18,812 nucleotides of DNA from Promethearchaeota archaeon (GCA_014730295.1 WJIN01000147.1:1-18812); one strand, 5' to 3'. Positions 1 through 8,849 are shown, counted from the first letter of the stretch. Numbers and translations: made by a program. Notes: a model not told the origin generated them from the sequence alone.

Positions 1-2
1 TC

Positions 3-80
3 AGCATTAGAATTTACCGACAGAATTTAATTAACATAGAACTTCCGATTTCGATAGATTTAAGAAATCATGAAGAATGA
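3..80 (+). CDS. possible 3' end of a plus-strand gene (partial)
   Basis: An open frame enters from the left edge and ends at TGA 78-80, giving about 25 residues ending in LRNHEE. The other two plus frames close within the first 30 bases. A long T run on the plus strand at 146-156 would suit as its terminator, which supports a real gene ending here convergent with the OYE gene. The fragment is too short to name a family, and an open frame of this length can occur by chance. Confidence 0.3.
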   Translation, partial: SIRIYRQNLINIELPISIDLRNHEE

Positions 81-93
81 GTTGAAAGTTGAG

Positions 94-110
94 AATAAAA
101 ATTAAAAAAA
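94..110 (-). terminator. poly-T terminator of the minus-strand cluster
   Basis: Read on the minus strand, a run of seven Ts is followed by a second T-rich stretch about 50-65 bases after the OYE stop codon. Archaeal transcription typically ends at such U-rich tracts without a hairpin. This would end the long minus-strand cluster. Confidence 0.4.
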
Positions 111-145
111 GTTGAAGATTTTTAGATTATTTTAGAGGTCCTGAG

Positions 146-156
146 TTTTTTTTTTT
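146..156 (+). terminator. poly-T tract, plus-strand terminator
   Basis: Eleven consecutive Ts on the plus strand end immediately before the reverse-strand stop codon of the OYE gene (157-159). This is a good archaeal-type terminator for a plus-strand gene entering from the left edge, and forms a convergent terminator pair with the tract at 94-110. Confidence 0.4.
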
Positions 157-1296
157 CTAACTATTTTGTTTTCTTTTTTTCCTTCTTTCTAATCTTTTTT
201 TTACCACACAATATACTTCTCCCGAGAGAAGAGTCATGTAACAAGAGTTACAACTTACACATTTAGCCGGGGTTGTGTCTCCACTTTTCCAGCGATTAAC
301 TAGATCTGGTTCATGAATAAATGGTCTACTCATGGAAATAAAATCAGCATATCCATCAGCTATGATTTGATCCGCTGAAACAGGATCTTTGATCCCTCCC
401 ATTAAAATTAGTTTTGAATCTTTCATTAAGGGTTTTAATTCTAAAGCAGTGGGCAAGAAGTAATTCTGATCTTCTTTTTTCTTCACAACTTTACTTGGAT
501 AGGCATTTTTTGTACCTATCATTGTCTCATCAATGCCACCACTTGGTTCAATCGCATCGAATCCCACATCAACTAAGATTTTAGTAATTTCCTTTCCTTC
601 AGATAAAGTTAACCCATTTGGTACAAAATCTTGAGTCTGTAGTTTAATGATTATTGGAAAGGATTTTCCAACTTCATCTCGGACTAAGTTATAAATATCT
701 ATGAGAATTCTCGTCCGCTTATTTATGTCTCCTCCAAATTCATCTGTTCTTTTATTTGTATACGGTGAGAGAAAGTTGCTTAATAAGTAACCATGTGCAG
801 CATGTAATTGCACTGAATCGTAACCACTTTCATAAGCTCTTCGTGCTGTATCTGCAAATTTTTTAATAATTTGATGGATTTCCTCGACACTCATCTTTCG
901 AGGAGTCAGCCCTGTAAATTTATCCGGGATAGGAGATGGCGCGATTGGAGGATATTTAGGATGGGATCCTTGTCGTCCAGTATGTGCAATCTGAGCCGCT
1001 ATTTTAGCATCGTGATCATGTACTTTATTAACCAATTTGGCGTGTCCAGGAATAAAAGAATCATTGTAGAGTGCGGCTTGATTTGAACTTGCAGAACCAC
1101 TAGGATCGACTACAATGAAACCAGTAATAATCAATCCTACACCTCCTTGGGCTAAACGGCTATAATAATCAATATGATTATCTCCGATCTCTCCATATTT
1201 TTCAGCTCTCCTCATAAAAGTAGCTGAACGTACTGTTCTATTTTTAATTTCCATAGAACCAATCTTTCCCGGTCTGAATAAATTTTCTAATTCCAT
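157..1296 (-). CDS. Old Yellow Enzyme-family NADH:flavin oxidoreductase with [4Fe-4S] motif
   Basis: 379 residues. An FMN-binding TIM barrel spans about residues 5-335: N-terminal LFRPGKIGSMEIKNR, then LHAAHGYLLSNFLSP with H165 and H168 at the usual active-site position, and SMSRPFIHEPDLVNRW at the FMN-phosphate end. It is followed by C346-x2-C349-x2-C352-x10-C363, the [4Fe-4S] ligand pattern of the 2,4-dienoyl-CoA reductase/trimethylamine dehydrogenase branch. The C-terminal FAD/NAD(P) domain of those 650-700 residue enzymes is absent; the protein stops in a Lys/Arg-rich tail soon after the last Cys. Electrons must therefore come from a separate donor, plausibly the ferredoxin or flavodoxin encoded nearby. 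The family reduces activated C=C bonds, including enones of steroids and aromatics. It is the last gene of the minus-strand cluster, 30 bases after sulfatase 1. The family is clear; the substrate is unknown. Confidence 0.9.
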   Translation of the reverse strand: MELENLFRPGKIGSMEIKNRTVRSATFMRRAEKYGEIGDNHIDYYSRLAQGGVGLIITGFIVVDPSGSASSNQAALYNDSFIPGHAKLVNKVHDHDAKIAAQIAHTGRQGSHPKYPPIAPSPIPDKFTGLTPRKMSVEEIHQIIKKFADTARRAYESGYDSVQLHAAHGYLLSNFLSPYTNKRTDEFGGDINKRTRILIDIYNLVRDEVGKSFPIIIKLQTQDFVPNGLTLSEGKEITKILVDVGFDAIEPSGGIDETMIGTKNAYPSKVVKKKEDQNYFLPTALELKPLMKDSKLILMGGIKDPVSADQIIADGYADFISMSRPFIHEPDLVNRWKSGDTTPAKCVSCNSCYMTLLSGEVYCVVKKRLERRKKRKQNS

Positions 1297-1326
1297 TTTT
1301 TTTACTTACCTTAATCTTATTTTATG

Positions 1327-2829
1327 TTAATTATAAGCTGCTCGTTTTGGAAATCGAGGCCGAAGATTTACAATTTCTCTTAACAGTTTTTCCAATAACT
1401 CATTTCTTAAATCCTTATGAGAGTTCCATAGGTTTACAATTTCATCGGGATCATTCTTTAAATCAAATAAATCACCAATATTGTTATGTCCATCGTAAAT
1501 TGTGATTCTATGTTGTTCTGTGACTAAAGTGCGAACACGCATAATCTTATCTTTAGCTATTTCTTCGTCATGCTCTATAAGCACTCGATCCCGTATTTTC
1601 GCATCAGGATTTTTTAAAATCGGAGTTGCATCATATCCTTGAAAGACCTCAGGATGATATTTTTTTCTTATCCCCAATAAGTTAAGGATAGTTTTTGGGA
1701 GGTCTACTGTACTAATGAGAGAATCTGAAATCGACGATTCTGTCATACCGGGGATTTTCCATAATAATGGCATATTTGTAATGCCTCTATAATGCGCAGG
1801 ACCCTTCATGATAAGACCGTGATCTCCACAATAATCTCCATGATCGCTGGTGAATATTACCATTGTATTGTCTGCTAAGCCTAATTCTTCCAATTTTCTT
1901 AAGATAGACCCTACTCCATCATCGATCATTGTGATTGAACCAAAAGTTAGAGCCGTGAAAATCTTTGCTTGTTCCTCTGAAACTATTTGTGGTAATATGA
2001 CTTTAAATCGAGCGTCTTTAATATGAGGACCAATAAATTCATGTTTTAATAAATTCTCAACATCATTGAAATTACCAGGTAATTCAACATCTTCTGGTTT
2101 ATAAAGATCTTTATACTTTCCTGGTGGGCACACAGGTTGATGTGGATCGGGGTAAGAGCAGTGTAGGAAGAACGGTTTATCTCCATTATCTTCATTTACA
2201 TGTCTCTCGAGATACTCAATGGTTTTATTAGTAATATAAGTTGTGGGATAAATTTCTTCACTCATCTCGGTCTCACAATAATATTCATTAATCCTAAGAG
2301 GATTTTTTAAAAGGAATTCATGTTGGTCCCATCCTTTTTCTGCTAGCCATTCCGCATAATGACCGGACATGACATCTCCATGACCAATTGCAGAATATAC
2401 TTCATTAAAACCGTAATAGGGGCTAGGAAAATTCTTAGAGTTGAGATTTCCGTGTGACCATTCTATAATATTCTCCATTGAAACTACTTTTCTGGATTGC
2501 GGACGTCCAAAAAAGTTGAAATGCATTTTTCCAACATTAACAGTATGATATCCTCGTTTTCTTAGAATTTCTGAAATTACTGGAACTTCGGGATTTAAAT
2601 TGATTCCATTGGATCGGGTTCCATGTACACTAGGATATGTTCCAGTAAAGAAGTTAGCTCTATTTGGCATACAAATAGGAGTATTACAAAAATATTTGTT
2701 AAATCTCACACCCTCATTAGCTATACCATCGATATTGGGTGTTTTTAAAACGGGATTTCCATAACAGCTTAAATGATCTCTTCTCTGCTGATCAGTAATA
2801 ATAAATAGAAAATTCATTTTCTCTGACAT
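1327..2829 (-). CDS. sulfatase 1 (formylglycine-dependent, cytosolic)
   Basis: 500 residues, alkaline-phosphatase superfamily sulfatase. Visible active-site residues: D13 (ITDQ, with Q in place of the second Asp), C53-M-P-N-R57 (the CxPxR site converted to formylglycine) followed by FTG, K101 and H103 (GKMHF), H230 (PDPHQP), D329-H330 (SDHGD) and K342. The family hydrolyses sulfate esters; some DQ-type relatives act on phosphonate or phosphate monoesters. No signal peptide: the first beta strand begins at residue 5, so the enzyme is cytosolic. It is clearly paralogous to the sulfatases at 7332-8849 and 16525-18036, but differs at PDPHQP (PDPHHP in the others). It lies 23 bases after a polyferredoxin gene and 30 bases before the OYE gene. 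ATG start; a weak GTGG element lies upstream. Confidence 0.93.
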   Translation of the reverse strand: MSEKMNFLFIITDQQRRDHLSCYGNPVLKTPNIDGIANEGVRFNKYFCNTPICMPNRANFFTGTYPSVHGTRSNGINLNPEVPVISEILRKRGYHTVNVGKMHFNFFGRPQSRKVVSMENIIEWSHGNLNSKNFPSPYYGFNEVYSAIGHGDVMSGHYAEWLAEKGWDQHEFLLKNPLRINEYYCETEMSEEIYPTTYITNKTIEYLERHVNEDNGDKPFFLHCSYPDPHQPVCPPGKYKDLYKPEDVELPGNFNDVENLLKHEFIGPHIKDARFKVILPQIVSEEQAKIFTALTFGSITMIDDGVGSILRKLEELGLADNTMVIFTSDHGDYCGDHGLIMKGPAHYRGITNMPLLWKIPGMTESSISDSLISTVDLPKTILNLLGIRKKYHPEVFQGYDATPILKNPDAKIRDRVLIEHDEEIAKDKIMRVRTLVTEQHRITIYDGHNNIGDLFDLKNDPDEIVNLWNSHKDLRNELLEKLLREIVNLRPRFPKRAAYN

Positions 2830-2852
2830 AAAAAAACCACTGTTATTATAAT

Positions 2853-3959
2853 TTAGGTTCTATTTTCTTGATATACTTTATCCATTAATTCTTTATAATA
2901 TACAGGTATTTCTGAACGTTCTTCACGCTGGAGTTTTATTGCTTCTGTTGGACAAGTTACAGCACAAACACCGCATCCATAACATTTTTTTGTATCTACA
3001 ATTGCTTTCTTATCTTCCAGATTTATCGCTTCAAAAATGCATCTTTTAGCACAGAGCCCACACCCTTTACATATCTCCTGATTAACAATTGCAATATTAT
3101 TTGATTTATTCGTATTAAATATATTTTTATCTTCAAAACGAGTCATTCCTCGCATAAGACTGCAGCAACATTCACAACAAGCACAGATTATCTGATGAAG
3201 TGACTGTTGAACATTCTCTGTAGTAAAAACCAATCCTAATTTAGCCATTTTATCGACATGCTCATGTGCTTCCTCCTTTGTTAATTCTCTCCCTTCGCCT
3301 CGCTCTAAGAAATAATTACCGAATGGACCTAATTGTAAACAAGATTCTTCAATTGGGAACTTACCTTTACATTCTCTAATTCCAAGTAATTCTGTCCGAC
3401 CCCTACATGGACAATCGGTAGTGACAATTGGATAAACACAATTATCTATAACCCGATGCATTTCTTCGGCGTTAGTTATTTCTGAATGATAATCTAACGC
3501 TTTCTCTACAGGAATTATTCTTGTAAGGGGCGTTCCAGCATCAGAAGACTCATATCGTTTATAATACTTCTCTTTAATAAAGAATTGCAGATATAATTCT
3601 GCACCTTTTTTCCCCAGGCGTTCTAACATTTTTTTAGACTTAAAACCAATATTAAGAAAATGTGCCATGGTTAAATAGTGTGAATATCCCCCAATATCTT
3701 GAATAAGGGCTTTTTCAGTCAATTCACGCATTATTTTTTTTGTTTCACGTCTGTCTTTACCAAGACGTTTGGAGATCTCTCCCAGTTTTAGAGGTTTAAT
3801 TTCTAAATGCTGAACAATTTCAGCTTCCTCGGCAGTAAAAAATAATTTAACATAGTTGCGAAACGCTTCTGAAACGTTACCATCTTTATCAAGAGGAACA
3901 TCATTAGGATATTCTCTCATTTTAGAGATAATAATAGAATAAGGATCTTCTTCATTCAT
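2853..3959 (-). CDS. winged-helix/Cys-rich/2x[4Fe-4S] ferredoxin protein (copy 1)
   Basis: 368 residues in three parts. Residues about 40-100 look like a winged-helix fold (KLGEISKRLGKDRRETKKIMREL, residues 58-80). The middle is Cys-rich: CPCR at 183-186, C197, C207, then C259-x-CC-x-CCC (259-266). The C-terminus is a two-cluster ferredoxin with C297, 300, 303, 307 and C326, 329, 332, 336-P. Likely role: electron delivery to a partner reductase, with the middle cysteines holding extra Fe-S or another metal site. The N-terminal module may be a protein-protein surface rather than a DNA-binding domain. It starts 3 bases after the stop of reductase E, so the two are surely co-transcribed. It is paralogous to the gene at 10665-11732, which also neighbours a QueG-like reductase. 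The architecture is recognisable from other anaerobes; the function is inferred. Confidence 0.8.
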   Translation of the reverse strand: MNEEDPYSIIISKMREYPNDVPLDKDGNVSEAFRNYVKLFFTAEEAEIVQHLEIKPLKLGEISKRLGKDRRETKKIMRELTEKALIQDIGGYSHYLTMAHFLNIGFKSKKMLERLGKKGAELYLQFFIKEKYYKRYESSDAGTPLTRIIPVEKALDYHSEITNAEEMHRVIDNCVYPIVTTDCPCRGRTELLGIRECKGKFPIEESCLQLGPFGNYFLERGEGRELTKEEAHEHVDKMAKLGLVFTTENVQQSLHQIICACCECCCSLMRGMTRFEDKNIFNTNKSNNIAIVNQEICKGCGLCAKRCIFEAINLEDKKAIVDTKKCYGCGVCAVTCPTEAIKLQREERSEIPVYYKELMDKVYQENRT

Positions 3960-3962
3960 AGT

Positions 3963-5069
3963 TTAGTCAACACTTCCAGAATTTACAATTAAATTATAAG
4001 CTTCCTTTTTATCTTGCATAGTAGGACCACAGACTAACTGACAAAAACCACAACTCGGCCTAAAATCCTCGGCAGGTTTATTATTGCGTCCTAAATAGGT
4101 ATTTTCTACCAATCTATAAACGTTTTCTGCTTCCTTACCGCCTTTCTCAATAGCTTTTCCGAACATATTTTGAACATACTCATCCACAGAATTATCCAAG
4201 GGAAGTCTATCAATATCCAGCTTGAAGGGAGACCAAGTCGACCATTCCTTAAATTTATTTTGTCCTGTCATACCAGAGCATACGGCAACGCAGTAAGCAT
4301 AGCTATTTCTTTTTGCGATTTTTTCCTGAATATCGCCAATCTTAATAGTCTCAGTCTCATCCCTCTGAAAAAAGCCTCCTTGACAGGATTTTTCACATAT
4401 TTTACATCCGAAGCATGGGTTTTTCTCTAAAGGCTTATCAGTTTTTAAGTTAGCATCAGTGAGTATTGATCCGAATAAAACTCGAGCACCATATTTTACA
4501 GTAATGATATTTCCACTCAAGCCTACTCTCCCTAATCCCGCTGCTACAGCCGCACACCTATGAGAGAAATTAGGAATCAAACCAATTGGAGTCTTCTTCA
4601 ATCCCCCCAAAATGATCTTTTTTAGAGTTTTAAGGGTTTTTTGCTCTTTTTGATTGAGTTCTAAAGTGGGATCCAAATCTTTATTAATTAAATCAATTAA
4701 ATTTCTCAGCGCAGGAAGGATAGCCTTGCTTGTGGTATTTATATTACGATAATTAAAATTGATATTACAGCGATATGCTTTATATCCGTTATTTTCCAAT
4801 AATTCTTTGATTTTATCTCCAATTCTCAAAAGATTCTTAGTCACATGCCCTTCTTCATGACATAACGGCAGATAGGCCTTTTTTGAGAGATACTGCTTTA
4901 CTATTTCATCATCCATTTTAAGAGCTATACTAATAATTGATTTAGAGCCTGGGAGGAGATAATTTGCATCTGAGAATTCTTTATCACTTATTGAATCTGC
5001 AGAACAAATACCAACTAAATTTGCTCCTTCAGCAACAGCAAGCTCTTTAATTTTATCCTCTAGTGTCAT
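3963..5069 (-). CDS. QueG/reductive-dehalogenase-like Fe-S reductase E
   Basis: 368 residues from ATG 5069; a TTG at 5087 would add six residues but lies directly against the flavodoxin stop, so ATG is preferred. The core resembles epoxyqueuosine reductase (QueG) and the cobalamin domain of reductive dehalogenases: AAGLGRVGLSG, then a Gly-rich strand FGSILTDA. Then come C219-x2-C-x2-C-x3-C229 for the first [4Fe-4S] cluster and C340-x2-C-x3-C347 for the second. Between them is an insertion with C260-x3-C264 and SGMTG...WSTWSP, shared with reductases A and B. No Tat signal and no HEAT repeats as in true QueG. Expected cofactors are a corrinoid and two [4Fe-4S] clusters; the substrate is unknown. 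It sits in a tight run with the flavodoxin upstream and the polyferredoxin downstream. Confidence 0.8.
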   Translation of the reverse strand: MTLEDKIKELAVAEGANLVGICSADSISDKEFSDANYLLPGSKSIISIALKMDDEIVKQYLSKKAYLPLCHEEGHVTKNLLRIGDKIKELLENNGYKAYRCNINFNYRNINTTSKAILPALRNLIDLINKDLDPTLELNQKEQKTLKTLKKIILGGLKKTPIGLIPNFSHRCAAVAAGLGRVGLSGNIITVKYGARVLFGSILTDANLKTDKPLEKNPCFGCKICEKSCQGGFFQRDETETIKIGDIQEKIAKRNSYAYCVAVCSGMTGQNKFKEWSTWSPFKLDIDRLPLDNSVDEYVQNMFGKAIEKGGKEAENVYRLVENTYLGRNNKPAEDFRPSCGFCQLVCGPTMQDKKEAYNLIVNSGSVD

Positions 5070-5087
5070 TTTAATCAAAATTTTCAA

Positions 5088-5597
5088 TTATTTTATAATA
5101 GAAGTTATAAATTTTTTAGCGTTATTAAGATCCTCATTATTAGGGCGACCTTTTAGATCTTTTTGGGATTTTTCAGCTTTTTTTCTTTCTTCTGGTGGTA
5201 AACTCGCAAGTCTTTGCTCAATTATTTCTTTAGGAAGTCCAATATTATCCCCTCTACAATCCCATTCACCAATCACCTCAGCTCCAGCATTACTAATTAT
5301 TTTTTTTACTCTTTTAAAACTATGTTGATAATGTTCAAGACTTGCATGAGTGTTAAATAGGATAAATTTGGAGGGTATTTGGTCAGCTCTCTTCATTAAA
5401 TCCAATATAGATCTATTTATTTTACCCGCATATATTCCCGAACCTAAAATAACAATATCATAGTTATTTAAATTCTGAGGATTCATCTCCTTCGCTTTGA
5501 AAAGATCAATTTCTTGATCAGATAAAGCGTCTTTCATTGCATTTGCAACTTTTTCTGTATTTCCGGTATTAGAAAAGTACGTTATTAAAATTTTCAT
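5088..5597 (-). CDS. flavodoxin-fold protein
   Basis: 169 residues. The N-terminal MKILITYFSNTGNTEKVA is the FMN-phosphate loop of flavodoxins, followed by the alternating beta/alpha pattern (YDIVILGSGIYAGK at about 46-59, KFILFNTHAS at about 77-86) and WDCRGDN near residue 113. It is a single-domain flavodoxin of the protoporphyrinogen oxidase-like (HemG-like) group. Likely job: one- or two-electron shuttle for the reductases. Its TAA stop abuts reductase E. It lies 54 bases after the SDR gene. ATG start; no convincing Shine-Dalgarno. Confidence 0.88.
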   Translation of the reverse strand: MKILITYFSNTGNTEKVANAMKDALSDQEIDLFKAKEMNPQNLNNYDIVILGSGIYAGKINRSILDLMKRADQIPSKFILFNTHASLEHYQHSFKRVKKIISNAGAEVIGEWDCRGDNIGLPKEIIEQRLASLPPEERKKAEKSQKDLKGRPNNEDLNNAKKFITSIIK

Positions 5598-5651
5598 ATT
5601 TTAATTTCTCTAGTTTTTTTTATAATTTAAGTGAATACTTCAAATTTTGGT

Positions 5652-6464
5652 TTAATTAAATTGTTTTTTCCATTCTTTAAAATATGTTTCATCGTCCCAC
5701 TTATCACGATTACCGATAATTTCCACTGCATCATCTCCAGCGGGATACCTCATCTTATTAGTACCATCAGTAGCAGCTCTATAGATGACCTCTGCTATTT
5801 GTTTAGGCTCAGATCTATAATCTACCCCTGCTTTCCTCAATTCCATCATTTTTTGAAGAATAGGAATATATTCTTTCATCTTAGGATTCATGAACATATC
5901 TAATGATCTACCAGTAAAATCAGTAGCAACTACACCGGGTTCAATAATTTTCACTTTAACTCCGATGGTTTCCATCTCATAATGTAGAGCTTCTGATAGT
6001 CCTTCCACGGCGAACTTAGTACCATGATATAAGGTTCCCAATGGCATAGTAATTTTCCCTCCAATAGAGGAAATATTAATTATCATACCATCTTTATTTT
6101 TTCTAAAGTGTGGTAAAACTTCCCTTGTTACAAACAGCAATCCAAGTACATTGGTATTGAATTGACGGGTAATATTCTCATCACTGGCAGCTTCTAAAAT
6201 ACCATAAGCCCCATATCCGGCGTTGTTAAGTAAAACATCAATCTTACCAAATCTTTCGATACTCTTGCTCACAGCATCTTTAATAGAATCTTTGTCAAGT
6301 ACATCTAACCTCGTTACTAAAACATTTTCTAACTCAGTTAGTTCTTTTTCTTTATCAGGGGAGCGCATTGTAGCAACTACATTCCATCCTTTTTCTTGAA
6401 AGTATTTGGCAGTAGCTTTTCCAATACCGCTACTCGCCCCGGTTATTAATATGGTTTTATTCAT
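5652..6464 (-). CDS. short-chain dehydrogenase/reductase
   Basis: 270 residues, classical SDR. The NAD(P)-binding TGASSGIG is at 8-15, and D54 follows the adenine-side strand (TRLDVLD). NNAG is at about 80-83. The catalytic set is S133, Y146 and K150 (Y-x3-K). Length is a little above the 250-residue norm because of a C-terminal extension after residue 245. Basic residues after the third glycine strand (ATMRS, about 31-35) suggest NADP(H) preference. The family oxidises alcohols or reduces ketones, including hydroxysteroids and acyl chains. It precedes the flavodoxin and follows the membrane protein. An AAAGGA element lies about 11 bases before the ATG. The substrate cannot be read from sequence. 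Confidence 0.93.
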   Translation of the reverse strand: MNKTILITGASSGIGKATAKYFQEKGWNVVATMRSPDKEKELTELENVLVTRLDVLDKDSIKDAVSKSIERFGKIDVLLNNAGYGAYGILEAASDENITRQFNTNVLGLLFVTREVLPHFRKNKDGMIINISSIGGKITMPLGTLYHGTKFAVEGLSEALHYEMETIGVKVKIIEPGVVATDFTGRSLDMFMNPKMKEYIPILQKMMELRKAGVDYRSEPKQIAEVIYRAATDGTNKMRYPAGDDAVEIIGNRDKWDDETYFKEWKKQFN

Positions 6465-6488
6465 TTTTTATTTTTTCCTTTTTGTGTT

Positions 6489-7292
6489 TTATTTTTTAAT
6501 TAATTTAAACCAATAAGGTATTGACAGAAATGGAACGTAAATTAAGGATACTTCAATTAAAAAATCATATGCTAGGGCTCCAAACTCGATTAAAGGAGGT
6601 GCCCTCCTTAAATTAGAATAGGAACCATCAGCGTTTATTGTTCCAACTTCGATCCATCTCTGTCCAGTGAGCCATTCTGTAAATGTCCACCATGCAATAA
6701 ATCCCGTCATAATTATATACATCATTAAACCTCGTTTACGGGATTCTGGATCCGTAGTTATTAACCAAAGAATAGCGATGGCAGACATTATTGCAATAAA
6801 GATATTAGCAGTTAATGGAAACATTTCTCTTCTGGAGGGAATTGATAAATCTCCTGCATTAATATTATTAAAATTTATACCCATTAATAGTGTTCGTGAT
6901 ACCCATGCTACAAAAATAACTAAGACGATTATTCCTTCTTTTCTTTTATCCTTATTCAATAATCTATCTCCTACAAATACACCTAAAACTGCTACAAACG
7001 CTCCTTCAGACATACCTTGCAATGGTATTGTTAACCATAAGGTATTAGTCACGTCAATTCCAAAGAAGCTTTTTTCTTGTAATGCTCTTGTACCTCCGAG
7101 CTGGAGAGCTAATTCAGCTGCTGACCATATAATAGTTCCGACTAGGAAAACCCAGATATAATCTTTTCTTTGATCATTAGTTTTATAATCATACAAGCAT
7201 AGAATTAATGCTATAATTGCCATAATAAATTTGCTTCCAAAATCTTCACCAAAACTGCCTCCTCTAATCATAAATATACTTTCCAATAACAT
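6489..7292 (-). CDS. polytopic membrane protein, unknown function (about 7 TM)
   Basis: 267 residues with roughly seven hydrophobic segments, near residues 20-36, 46-66, 84-108, 118-138, 157-179, 188-206 and 238-262. Charged loops separate them (for example DRLLNKDKRKEG at about 108-119 and TTDPESRKRG). I do not recognise a family. It is the only membrane protein in the window, placed between sulfatase 2 and the SDR with short gaps (39 and 24 bases), so it probably shares their transcript. It could be involved in substrate entry, sensing or membrane anchoring; none of this is shown. An alternative ATG eight codons in would give a slightly shorter N-terminus. Confidence 0.75.
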   Translation of the reverse strand: MLLESIFMIRGGSFGEDFGSKFIMAIIALILCLYDYKTNDQRKDYIWVFLVGTIIWSAAELALQLGGTRALQEKSFFGIDVTNTLWLTIPLQGMSEGAFVAVLGVFVGDRLLNKDKRKEGIIVLVIFVAWVSRTLLMGINFNNINAGDLSIPSRREMFPLTANIFIAIMSAIAILWLITTDPESRKRGLMMYIIMTGFIAWWTFTEWLTGQRWIEVGTINADGSYSNLRRAPPLIEFGALAYDFLIEVSLIYVPFLSIPYWFKLIKK

Positions 7293-7331
7293 TTAACAAC
7301 CATCTCTTTTTTTATTTAATTTTAATATTAA

Positions 7332-8849
7332 TTAAGATGCAGCTTGCCTTGCAGGTAGTTTAGTCTGAGCTTTTAAATTTTCTTCTAATATTTTTAAGAC
7401 AAGGTTCTCTCTTAAATCTCTATCTTTATCCCATAAATTATTCAATTCGTCGGGGTCATTTATTCGGTCATATATATCTCCAACGCCTTCTAAACCTTCG
7501 TAAACAGTAAGTTTGTGAGTTTCAGTAATCAAGTGTCTTACTCTTATCTTTAAAGGTCCTACCTCTTCATCCTCTTCTATATAACAACAATCACGTACTT
7601 TTATCTCAGGATCATTTAGAACAGGAGTAATATCGACACCTTGAATAAAAGGTGAATGAAGACGCTTACGAACCTTTGTCAAATTTAAGATTGTTTTAGC
7701 AAAATCTATTGAACTAACCAGAGAATTTGACACACTTCCTGAAGTAGTAACTCCAGGAACTTTCATAATTAAAGGAACTTTTAATACTCCCTCAAAGGGG
7801 GAGGGTCCTTTATAAATCATACCATGATCTCCCATTAAATCCCCATGATCACTGGTATATATTACAATTGTGTTTTCAGCATATCCTGATTTTTCTAAAC
7901 TCGATAGAATCTGTCCAATTGCTTGGTCAAATAGAGTAACTGCTCCATATGTTAAGCGAGTGAATTCTTTAACCTCTTGCTCATCGGATTGTCGAAGCAT
8001 TGCCCCACGAAAAACTGGATTTTTTACGAGAGGCCCTAAAAATTTATGGTCCTCGATATTTTTATCTACAAAAGTAGGGGGTAGTTCAATGTCATCAGTC
8101 TTATACATATCATGATATTCACCCGGAGGACATACCGGATGATGAGGATCAGGAATGGAACAACAAAGAAAAAAGGGTTTATCCCCATATTCTCCTTTAG
8201 AATGTCTCTCTAAAAAGTTAATTGTTCGTTCTTGACAATATGTAGTAGGATACTGCTCGACGGGCATCTCGCTTTTAAAATAGACGTGATGGAAATAATC
8301 TAATGTGAGCCTATTGCGCATCCATTCAGTTGCTCCAGGTCGCTTCTCTTCTAGCCAATTTAAGTAATGGCCCCCACAAATATCTCCATGTCCTAAGCAG
8401 ATCTCACAATCTTCAAATCCGTAATATGGTTGGGGAAAAGTATCAAGAGCTTCTTGGGCGGTATCTGGATGCATCCATTTTGCAATCATTTCTGCAGATT
8501 CATCCTTTCGTTTATAAGGCGGGATAAAGAATTGTAGGTGCATTTTTCCAACATTATGAGTTATGTATCCGTTCTTTCGCATTGCTTCAACAAAAGTTTC
8601 AACCGTATTTGGTAAATTGATTCCATTACTTCTAACTCCATGAACATTGGGATATACCCCCGTAAAAATCGAGGCTCTGTTTGGCATACACATCGGATTA
8701 GCGCAATACGCATTAGTAAATCTAACTCCTTCTTGTGCTAATCTGTCTAAATTAGGGGTTTTAACTACTGGATTACCAGCACAACCCATATGATCAGCTC
8801 TGTGTTGATCTGTCATTATAAATAATACATTCATATTTTTTTTTGCCAT
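7332..8849 (-). CDS. sulfatase 2 (formylglycine-dependent, cytosolic)
   Basis: 505 residues. Active-site residues: D14 (MTDQ), C54-M-P-N-R58 then IFTG, K102 and H104 (GKMHL), H236-H237 (PDPHHP), D334-H335 (SDHGD) and K347. The full set for a Cys-type sulfatase is present, with Q15 replacing the second metal Asp as in the phosphonate hydrolase/choline sulfatase-like branch. No signal peptide. It is closest to sulfatase 3 (same CANPMCMPNR, PDPHHP and C-terminal PDELNNLWDKD). A strong Shine-Dalgarno, AAGGTGT, lies 6 bases before the ATG, which fixes the start. A 116-base gap separates it from the upstream nitroreductase gene, so it may have its own promoter. Substrate unknown. Confidence 0.94.
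   Translation of the reverse strand: MAKKNMNVLFIMTDQHRADHMGCAGNPVVKTPNLDRLAQEGVRFTNAYCANPMCMPNRASIFTGVYPNVHGVRSNGINLPNTVETFVEAMRKNGYITHNVGKMHLQFFIPPYKRKDESAEMIAKWMHPDTAQEALDTFPQPYYGFEDCEICLGHGDICGGHYLNWLEEKRPGATEWMRNRLTLDYFHHVYFKSEMPVEQYPTTYCQERTINFLERHSKGEYGDKPFFLCCSIPDPHHPVCPPGEYHDMYKTDDIELPPTFVDKNIEDHKFLGPLVKNPVFRGAMLRQSDEQEVKEFTRLTYGAVTLFDQAIGQILSSLEKSGYAENTIVIYTSDHGDLMGDHGMIYKGPSPFEGVLKVPLIMKVPGVTTSGSVSNSLVSSIDFAKTILNLTKVRKRLHSPFIQGVDITPVLNDPEIKVRDCCYIEEDEEVGPLKIRVRHLITETHKLTVYEGLEGVGDIYDRINDPDELNNLWDKDRDLRENLVLKILEENLKAQTKLPARQAAS

Noticed and set aside
5070..5087. TTG start at 5087 for reductase E
   Set aside because: It immediately follows the flavodoxin stop with no ribosome site; ATG at 5069 opens at MTLEDKIKELA, which fits the family N-terminus better.
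6667..7161. Plus-strand open frame of 164 codons
   Set aside because: Antisense to the membrane protein gene, which has coherent hydrophobic segments and fits the operon spacing; the plus frame shows no domain.
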